Of a stretch of DNA of 64,000 nt, positions 33,261-42,900 are shown in pieces (within the stretch, counting starts at the first letter, position 1; every line of letters begins with the position of its first letter). The stretch is from Tetradesmus obliquus (taxonomy: Eukaryota; Chlorophyta; Chlorophyceae; Sphaeropleales; Scenedesmaceae), in contig CP126196.1 of NCBI GenBank assembly GCA_030272155.1, positions 4,464,501 through 4,528,500 of the forward strand. Reading direction: 5' to 3'. A program made the position numbers and the translations under genes. The notes under the pieces are model-generated. The model was given only the letters and a program-made list of their open reading frames with translations, searched no databases and was not told the origin of the DNA.

Positions 33261-35270
33261 GATGCTGTTTTGGAATCTGGACCAAGAAGTCGTCCAACGA
33301 ACGAGCACGTACAACTGTAGCGTTTGCTTACTTTGATGCTTCACCAAACGAGACATCATTGTTCAAACCCCAGGGTTCTGTCATTACCATAACAGCATGA
33401 TTCGCAAGTACAGAAGGAAACCTTTTGATGCAACAGAAAGGATTTAGGCGGTGCCACACAATGCCTTCAGCAATGGCGCGCAACAAGGCATGCAGCCGCT
33501 ACTAGCAATATTGAAAGCTAGAAGGCACAGCTGGCACAGTGCGCTACAAGTGTCCAAAGCCTGGCCACCTGGGCAGTTTTTCAAGGTTCAATTGGACCTG
33601 CTTGCAAGCAGGGTTGACCACAGCCAGCTGAGGTGAGACAGTGACGCAGTGCACAGTCCTCTGATACACCAGCAAGCACCGTGCTGACAGCACAGTTGAT
33701 GGCATGTGGACTCCACAGCCTGAGGCTCTGCGGCGCATAAGGTGGACAGACAAACAACGTTCTACCGTTGGTGAGTTTTCCAACGTTCTGCCGTTGGAAA
33801 ACTCACCCGTTACAACGAAGCAGGAGCCCCATGGCTGACTTCTTCACAAGTGCTCTGTCACAGTCGACAGTCAGCATAAATGGCAGCTTCCTTCCATGTG
33901 CCTCTTCAATCAGCAATGCACACAGCTGCGACCCTGTAACAAACCCTGCTGCTCGGCCAACAAAATGTGGGTATGCGTGCTCAATGGTAACCAACTAGCA
34001 GCACCTGCTGTGGGTGATCTGCCTAGCCAGCCATCAAGCCAGTGCTGTGCAGTACAGCAGTACTGTACCAGTGCTGTGTAGTGCAGCAGTATTCGCAAAG
34101 AGTGATAGAGGCGCCAACTACTGCAGTAGTAAGGTGTACAGAGATCTGGCTGCTACAATTCTCACCCCGACATGTGGCAGCCTACCAAGCTGAAGTTAGG
34201 CTGATTGCACATGCCCGCTGTCAAAAAAGCTACAAATGCCAAAATGTGCAGCCCCTGCAATCTGGCGGGCGGCAGCTGCTGCTGTGCACCTGGCAACGTG
34301 CTGTCACAGCAGCCACATCTGCAATCATATGAACATGATGTAGCAACATGACCATGTAGGGCAGGCCTGCATGTGCTGCCACTCAGGCCATACAATGTGT
34401 GTCATGGCTGGGGGCTTTCCATCTTACATCCAAAGCACAGCGTGGCTCGCTTTGCTGACACCGTTGTAGTTGCCGCAATGCCCCAGTGATGAACGCACAA
34501 TCGATGGCGCACAAACGCATGCAGTCACGCGCTGCAAGGAGCTAGGCCCTTTCGGCCGCAGTGCCATGCACCCACACCCTTTTGTACCACCTAATATTTT
34601 TTGCCCAAGCACAAACATGTCATCAATGAGCTGCCTCACATGCTATGGTGTGCAGCATCTAAAAGCACACTGGTGATGCATTGTAATTGTTAGGCCTCAA
34701 AGTGATCCTTACTGCTGGCAGCTGCTGCTACAGCAGCAGCATACACCGCCACCGCAACAGCAGCAGCAGAAGCAGCAGCAGAAGCAGACGGAGGTAAAAG
34801 ACACAGCCACGAGCATGTGCTTCAGAAACACGTACACAACAAGAAAGCTGCTGAGCATGTTGCGCGTTGGGCTGCTGGTTTGCCAAACGCCGCGCGTGCG
34901 TCCCATGCGGCCATGCACAAATAAACCAGCCACATGCGTGCAAAATTGTGTGGTGTGCCAAACCCAGCATCGACGTGCGCAGAAATCATACGCCCAGAGC
35001 TTTGAAATCTAGCCCATTTATAAAACTTTCAGCATGGCACCTAAGGGCCAGCCCTGACTGCGTATTTGGCAAGTTGTGTGTGTTTGCAGGTCAGCGCAAA
35101 ACCACACAAGCAGCTGGCTGTTAGTGTACAAAACAGGGAAGAGAAGGTGTCTGCTAATGTAACTGACCATGCAAGACCAGCCTGCCTTGCTGCCACAGCT
35201 GAGAAAGCATGCCACCCCACCCCTCACCACCTATGCTGCCACGCGTTCAGATGTCCTGGCCACATCTGCC
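33261..35270. other. Intergenic stretch, F-box gene promoter side
   Basis: No exon could be supported on either strand. It contains the hairpin at 33770-33807, an imperfect AGTACAGCAGTACTG palindrome near 34040-34080, and a CAG run near 34720-34790. Confidence 0.45.
33770..33807. repeat. 15-bp perfect inverted repeat (hairpin)
   Basis: Arms at 33770-33784 and 33793-33807 (GGTGAGTTTTCCAAC and its complement) flank an 8-base spacer. The word AACGTTCT(A/G)CCGTTGG also occurs twice directly at about 33756 and 33782, so the region combines direct and inverted repeats. Confidence 0.85.
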
Positions 35271-36100
35271 GGTCCATCCACACTCTTGCTGGCATAGCTG
35301 CTGGTTACACCAGTGTCACCCGTCCCCCCGGTGAAGTTACGTGTCACTGGCAGCATGTGCTGGCGAGGCAGCCCACAACAAACCTGCAGCTGGATGCTGC
35401 TGCAGTTCCTGCCAAGCATCATGCAGCTAGCTCGGCTGGCGCAACAATTGAATACATATGCCGGCTACTCCTTGCCGAGCCCAGCAACACGCGCCTGTGC
35501 ATCTGCAGGTCCATCCACACTCTTGCTGGCATAGCTGCTGGTTACACCAGTGTCACCCGTCCCCCCGGTGAAGTTACGTGTCACTGGCAGCATGTGCTGG
35601 CGAGGCAGCCCACAACAAACCTGCAGCTGGATGCTGCTGCAGTTCCTGCCAAGCATCATGCAGCTAGCTCGGCTGGCGCAACAATTGAATACATATGCCG
35701 GCTACTCCTTGCCGAGCCCAGCAACACGCGCCTGTGCATCTGCAGGTCCATCCACACCCTTGCTGGCAAAGCCGCTGGTGACGCTAGTGTCACCCACCAC
35801 CCCACTGTAGTTACATGTCACCTGCAGCATGTGCTGGCCAGGCACTTCACAATCAAAACAAGGAGCTGGAAGTTGCTGCACTTCTTGCCAAGCATCATGC
35901 AGCTAGCTTGGCTGGCGCAGCATGTGGATACGTATGCTGGCTACTCCTTGCCGAGCCCAGCAACACGCGACCGTACATCTGCTGGTCCATCCACACCCTT
36001 GCTGGCATAGCCGCTGGTTACACCAGTGTCACCCGTCACCCCGCTGCCGCCGGGTGACACCCCGCTGGGGTCGCGCGTCACCGGCAGCGCCTGCTGACCT
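35271..36100 (-). repeat. 237-bp tandem repeat, four units, including the transporter's C-terminal coding tail
   Basis: GGTCCATCCA starts units at 35271, 35508, 35745 and about 35984. The first two are almost identical; the third is diverged; the fourth is the coding tail (GVTGDTGVTSGYASKGVDGPAD, stop at 35941). So the end of the gene and its 3' flank have been multiplied downstream. Confidence 0.9.
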
Positions 36101-39100
36101 GGCATGTCCTCCCAGAAGTCGTCATTCGCGTCTGCACTTCCCACTGGGGGCTTCATGAACTTCTCCAGGAACTTCAGGGTGACGGTGAGAACTCCGCATA
36201 TGAACACCATGGCGCCGAGAACATATGCGACGATGGTGAAGCCGGTGCCGCTGCTTTGCACGATAGAGCCGGTGACAAAGGGGCCCACAAAGCCACCGAT
36301 CACGGAGATGCTGTTGTACAGCGGCATGCCCACCACCTGCGGCAGTAGTTACACCAGTCACCACGGTTAGTTACACCACGGTGATTGACATGAGCCTGTG
36401 ACAATGGGGCCCACAAAGCCGCTGATCACTGAGATGCTGTTGTACAGCGGCATGCCCACCACCTGCGGCAGTAGTCACACCAGTCACCACAGTTAGTTAC
36501 ACAGAGTGAGTAACATGAGCCGGTGACAAAAGGGCCCACAAAACCGCCGATCACTGAGATGCTGTTGTACAGCGGCGTGCCCACCACCTGCGGCAGTTGC
36601 AAGCAATAGCTGCACCAACTGCGCAAAAGTAAGGCAGAATGCGCATATGATGGTGGGTGAGGCAAAACTGAACATGCACAATTTGCTCTTGTGCGCTTTC
36701 ACCCTCAATCAGGATGGCCCCTGCTTCCTTTTACCCCTGAATATTGTAGACCCTGCTGGTTGTTCATAGTGCACGATTGAACTCTCACCTGCGAGGGTCC
36801 TCTGCATGCGTGTGCCACCAGCGCTGTCTTAGGCGGCACTGCTGCTGACCCTCCAGCAGCCACCATCACCAGGCACACCAACACGCCCAGCACTGAGAGT
36901 CTGTGCATGCAGACTCCCAATGCAGGCACTCACTGAGCCACTGTGCTGGCACCTAGAGCTGCAAACACATCTATCTGTGTCAACAATCTGCAATACAAAC
37001 TGCACATAACATGACATGAAGTTCATTGAACTTAAAAACTGCTTATTCTTCTGTGTTTGAAGGTTCTGGCCGTATCTGGCCCTGGCTTGTGGGATTGCCC
37101 CGTCTGGTCAGGAACCACCTGAGGTGGTTTGGGAGTGGCTGCCTTTTCTAGGTACCATCTCTTGCTAGCAAAACGTGTAATTGATTGATCATTGAACACT
37201 CACCTGCGAGGGTCCTCTGCATGCGTGCGCCACCAGCGCTGTCTTAGGCGGCACTGCTGCTGAGCCTCCAGCCGCCACCATCACCAGGCACACCAACCCA
37301 CCCAGCACTGACAGCCTGTGCATGCAGGACTCGCAATGCAGGCACTTACTGCGCTACTGTGCAGGCACTAGAGCTGCAAACACATCCATCCGCAAAAACA
37401 ATCGCGCAGAAAATGAATCTGAAATACGCTTGCTTGAACACTCACCTGTGACGGTCCTCTGCATGCGTGCGCCACCAGCGCTGTTTTGGGCGGCACTGCT
37501 GCCGAGCCTCCAGCAGCCACCATCACCAGGCACACAAAGCCTCCAGCCATGGATACCTTTGTCAGCACCGGGAACTGCAGGCGCAAACAACAAACCAAAT
37601 GCTTGCTTCAGCATGCACCTTACATGCCATCAACTCAGTCAGTTTGTTGTTGCTTACGGCGCCATCTTTTTATGTATAGGATTGGCAGGCACACAAAGCC
37701 TCCAGCCCTGGACACCTTTGTCAGCAGCGGGAACTGCAGGTGCAGCAAGCAGAGAAGTCTGTTGGTGAAAGGAGTGTGACCACATCTGATCACCAGGCAC
37801 ACAAAGCCTCCAGCCATGGATACCTTTGTCAGCACCGGGAACTGCAGGCGCAAACAGCAAACCAAATGCTTGCTTCAGCATGCAGTTGCCATGCCATGTG
37901 CCATAAATGCCATAAATGCCATAAACTTAGTCAGCTTATTATTGTTTACGGCACCACCTTTTGTCTGTAGGATTGGCAGTCACACAAAGCCACCAGCCAT
38001 GGACACCTTTGTCGGCACCGGGAACTGCAGGTGCAGTGCACCAGTTGCCATCGTTGTTGACAGAGAGGATACAACCAGTAGTAGCAGCAGCAAGGTGGTA
38101 TACATCCTTGCGATTCTGGCGGACACTAGAACCGCACCACAGCATACACGCACGTAGGGATGTGAAAATCGTAGGTCTGCCAGCTGACCTACGGCCGTAA
38201 CTCCGTAAACCTACACCGTAACGCCGTAACGCCGTAATCGTAGGCGTAGGTATGGGGGTATACTTTTCTGGGAGACTAGCTGCTGCTTATTCGTACAGTG
38301 AACATGTTGCCTGATGTGACAATAGTTGTAGAATTTTGAAGGGATCCTGATGCCATGTTCTTGTGTGAAACAACGAGTTCCCACCATCAACATCTGGCCC
38401 ACCCGGCAAAACCTACTGCATACCTTGTGCATACCTGCAAACAAAGGCACAACAATAGTTTTACAACACCCAACACACACTCCTGGCGACGCAGCAACAA
38501 AGCACTATGTGGGGTGCGTGATGAACTGCTGAACGACTTGACAGACTGCTACACTTGGTGACATTGTTACGCCATCGGCACTTTTACGGTAATGGCAAAG
38601 AGCTACACAGCAGCTGCGCCACCAGTGTTGGCTTAGTGCAACAGCACAGCTGCTGCACTTGTGCACTTTGACTACTGTATTGCTGTAGCCAAATGTATCG
38701 GTGGGGGTGTACAGCCTCAAACCAGCGCAACGTGGCGCTACAAAGCACAGCATAATAACCGCCAGCGGCGCGAGCATCGCAGGCCTTTGTCAACTGAACT
38801 TCGAGGTGAGCGCGGCCAGAACCGGAATGGCATTTTGCTCGCTGCGAGCAGCTCGCAGTCGATACAGCGCTGAAAAGCTTATTAATAAAATATTTTAACA
38901 TCATTCTGACACTCATACGGCTCTAAATTCGGAAAAGCAGCAGTTCGGTGCTTCAGCCTACGGACAAGTGCCGTAGGTACCCCCGTAGGTCACGCCGTAG
39001 GCGCCCCTACGGCTGTTACGGCCCATTTTCAGACCTACGGGGGTCCAAATTTTGTTGGAATAAGAGACTGACACTCTACCGACTGTGCCATCCAAGCGCT

Positions 39101-39717
39101 GGGATGGCACAGTCGGTAGAGTGTCAGTCTCATAATCCAACACGTAGCCTACGCCGTAGAAACCTACGCCGTAGGACCTGCGGTTACCGAATTCACATCC
39201 CTACACGCACGCACGCCGCATGCCCGCTCATTGAGCAGCACAGCTCTGCAGGAAGCACCATGCACTAGCTGGAAAACTAGGACGCACAGATCAAGGTGCA
39301 CAGATCAAGGTAACCATAATGTATTAGAACGAATTGATGTATTGTGTTCATCAGCACAGCCCAGGCAGCTGTTCGCACCAAAAGGAAGAAGATGCCGGCT
39401 CCAAACATGCTGCCTGCTGCATGGTAGTAAACCTCCTTTCGCTTCTGGCTGCTTGCAGCAACCAGCCACGCCGTAATCGCGCCAACTGTGTACGGCACCG
39501 CAGCCAGCAGGACCGGCAGGATCACTGATCGCAGCTTGTTGTGTGAGGCAGCAGAGACAGCATGTGCTGCTGCTGCGCCTTTGGCAACTGGAGTTTTGCC
39601 TAGTGCTCTGCCGTTGATGAGTGCTTCGATGATGGTGGGCAGCCACAAGATGAACGTGTGGCTAGCACAGGCTTGCATGATGCCTGCGACGGCGGAAGCA
39701 AAGGAATGCATAACAAA

Positions 39718-39749
<32 letters not shown>

Positions 39750-39879
39750 GTGACAACAGGTAATAACAGCAACTTGATAACAGTGCTTCTATGATGGTGG
39801 GTAGCCACAGGATGAAAGCGTGGCTGGCACACGCCTGCGTGATGCCTGTGAATTGCCGATAGCATTGGTTTGTAGGACA

Positions 39880-39918
<39 letters not shown>

Positions 39919-42900
39919 TGGTGGTTATAGTGAGCTTTGATGAGTACTTCAATGATGGTGGGTAGCCACAGGATGAATGTGTGGCTGTCACAGGCTTGCA
40001 TGATGCCTGTCAATGGCGGACAGCGTTTGAGTGGCAGCGCAAATTCATCAGCAGCATCGGCAGCAGAAGATGCTGATTATGCTGCCATGTGAATAGCAGC
40101 GCAAGAACTCTTCCGGACAAATCAGTCTGAAATTAGGAGCTGCAGACTTTGCACACATGCTGTTGCTGCAGTAGACGGCATCTACACATCGCTGTCACCA
40201 CGTATGCCGCACCACAAAGCACCAGCCGCTTTTTTCAACTCACCCACGAAGCACAAGTAGATGAGCATGGGGTTTGAGAAGACCATGCGCAGCAGCTTAA
40301 AGTTGTTGGTGCACTTTCTGCTTGCCCACAATAGGCAGGTTAATGTGCACGGAATTTCAAACCAGGCATGTGGAGCGAGGCACTTCCCACTCACCCACGA
40401 AGCACAGGTAGATGAGCATGGGGTGTGAGAAGACCATGGGCAGCAGCTTAAAGTTTTTGGTGCACTTTCTGCTCATCCACAAAAGGCAGGTTGATGTGCG
40501 CAGAATCTTAAACAAGCATGTGCGCGGGGCATTTTTCCACTCACCCACAAAGCACAGGTAGATGAGCATGGGGTTTGAGAAGGCCATGCGCAGCAGCTTG
40601 AAGGGGTTGCGCGGGATGTGCTCCCGTGGGGGGCTGTTCTTGATGTGCGCCGCCATCTGCAGGCGCAAAGAACATTACGCACGGCAACTGGTCAAATTAC
40701 CGTCAAACATTGCAAGAAGCACGGCAGCGGCACGTCCACAGCACTTACAATGTGGCGACTATGCGTCAACGCACTAAACCAATAGCCGCAATAGTAGGGC
40801 AGATATATCACACCAAGTGTGCAGGGGATCTGCAACCTCCAAAGCTTGTATCAGGGAGCTGGCAAGGAGTATGGGCTGCACAACCGCTCAAGTATGCAGG
40901 GATTGTATGCCTTCATCACGCTAAAGTGGTGCAATGCATGTTTAGATCAGCTGACATTACTAAGTGATTTGTGGCGTGGCTTACATCTGCCTCCAGCAGC
41001 ATCTTGTCATGTTCTGACAGCCAGGGCGCCACTTTGTAGCTGTCTGGCAGCGCAAAGAAGACCACCACGCCCATAAGGACGCTGGGGAAGCCCTCCAGCA
41101 CAAACAGCCACTGCAGCACAGCAGCGAATGCACACAAAGACCTTGAGTATAGATAAGGTCAGTGGCATTGCAGCAGTCCAGCACAAACAGCGAATGCAGC
41201 AGCAGGGCTGGAGAAGGTTTAGTAAAAACAAAGTCATGTCTGGCAGCGCAAAGAAGACCACCACGCCCATCAGCACACTGGGAAAGCCCTCCAGCACAAA
41301 CAGCCACTGCAAAAAAGAGCAGCAGAGACTAGCCCAGTTTCTGGTGAGTCAAGTTGCCTTTAACTTAATCAGGCCCATGCTGAGGTTCCTGTGCAGATGC
41401 CTTCTGTCACCTCCCAAGTACATATAGCTGCTGCAGGTTGACACAGCAGCCGACGACAAAGAGGCAGTGGCAGTGCATTGACGCGACAAAGGAAGGAAGA
41501 TCGCACTGCTTGCGCATGAACAGATAACGCACAAGGCAGCAGCACATCTCCCTGGTACGAAAAGCAAGGCCTCTCACCTGCCACCCTTTCAACACCCACG
41601 CCGTCCATTACAGGAATCCACAGCCAGCGGGTTCCAGCACTGTTACGTATCAATAAACTCAATTGTTATATCTGTTATAACACACACGACAGCTCACCTG
41701 CCACACTTTCAGGCCGCCCACGCCATCCATTGACAGGAATCGGCAGCCATCAGGCCTCCCAGCATTTGGTGTTATCTTCCACTGTTATAACTGATATAAC
41801 AAACACAATGCCTCACCTGCCAGCCTTTCAAGCCGCCCACGCCATCCATTGACAGGAAGGCGGCAGCCAGGGGACCCCCCAAGATCTGGGCCAGCAGCAC
41901 ACCAACTGTCATCCACATGTAGGGCTTTGTCAGCCTGCAGGACAGGGGATGTAATAACAAACAAATCACATGTTATTCATGAGATGTTCAACTCCTGCCG
42001 TAGCACCTGCCACGTGTTGTGACTGTGTGCAGATGAAACACCCTGCTGCTGTGCTGCGACAGGACTGACAAAGAGGAGATGCATGCGCAAGAGAGCAGCA
42101 TAAGGGCAGCTGACACCAGCACTGCTGCTGCCACCTGTGCGGCTATTGCAACGCTCGGTCAGCCCTGTGCCTCTTTGAAAGTAAATTAGAGGGTGCTGCT
42201 GCTGCTGGGGCTGCTGCTGCTGCTGGAAGCACACACCTCTCCTGTGGCAAGAACTGTGACAGGTGCCACCACATTGCTGGCAGTGCGCCTGCAGCCACAA
42301 GCACAGCAGCAGCAGCAGCAGCAGCAGCAGCATCAGCAGGTCAGGGCCGCGTCCCAGGAGCTGTTACCGCACACATCCTTACGACCACAGCCCGTCAACT
42401 GCTGTAAAGCAGCCCCTTAGTGCGCCCCATGATCAATTGCCTCATAAGCGGCCAACGGCCTTGACACACGACTTGTTGACTTGCACCGCTGCAACAGCCC
42501 ACCACATGCGCCACCTGTTGGTCGCCTGCTGCAAACGCGCCTCACCGCTGGTTTTGCCGCTGCTGCTGCTGATACTAATCAGCTCACCACTCTCGAAGAC
42601 TCCCAGCAGCAGCCGCAGCGCGAAGAAGCTTGCTGCGTTGTGCACCAGCGCACAGCAGCTGGCCACGCAGCCCCAGCCCAATAGCAGGCCCCAATGCAGC
42701 CCTCAATGTGCCAAATGCATTCAGCAGCATGCTGCACCTGCGCCTACCGGCTACATGCCGAACTGCTGCCACTACAACTGCTGCTGCTGCTGACGGCCCT
42801 TGTCAACAGCTGCATCAATCAAATCACACGCACCGGACTGGAAGACTCCCAGCAGCAGCCGCAGCACGAAGAAGCTTGCGGCGCTGTGCACCAGCGCAAA

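Noticed and set aside
35271-35983. The tail repeats as separate genes
   Set aside because: Each holds only the end of the transporter's last exon and flank, with no start or upstream domains.
39064-39131. Functional tRNA genes
   Set aside because: Only 5' halves are present; no T-arm, variable loop or 3' acceptor strand follows.
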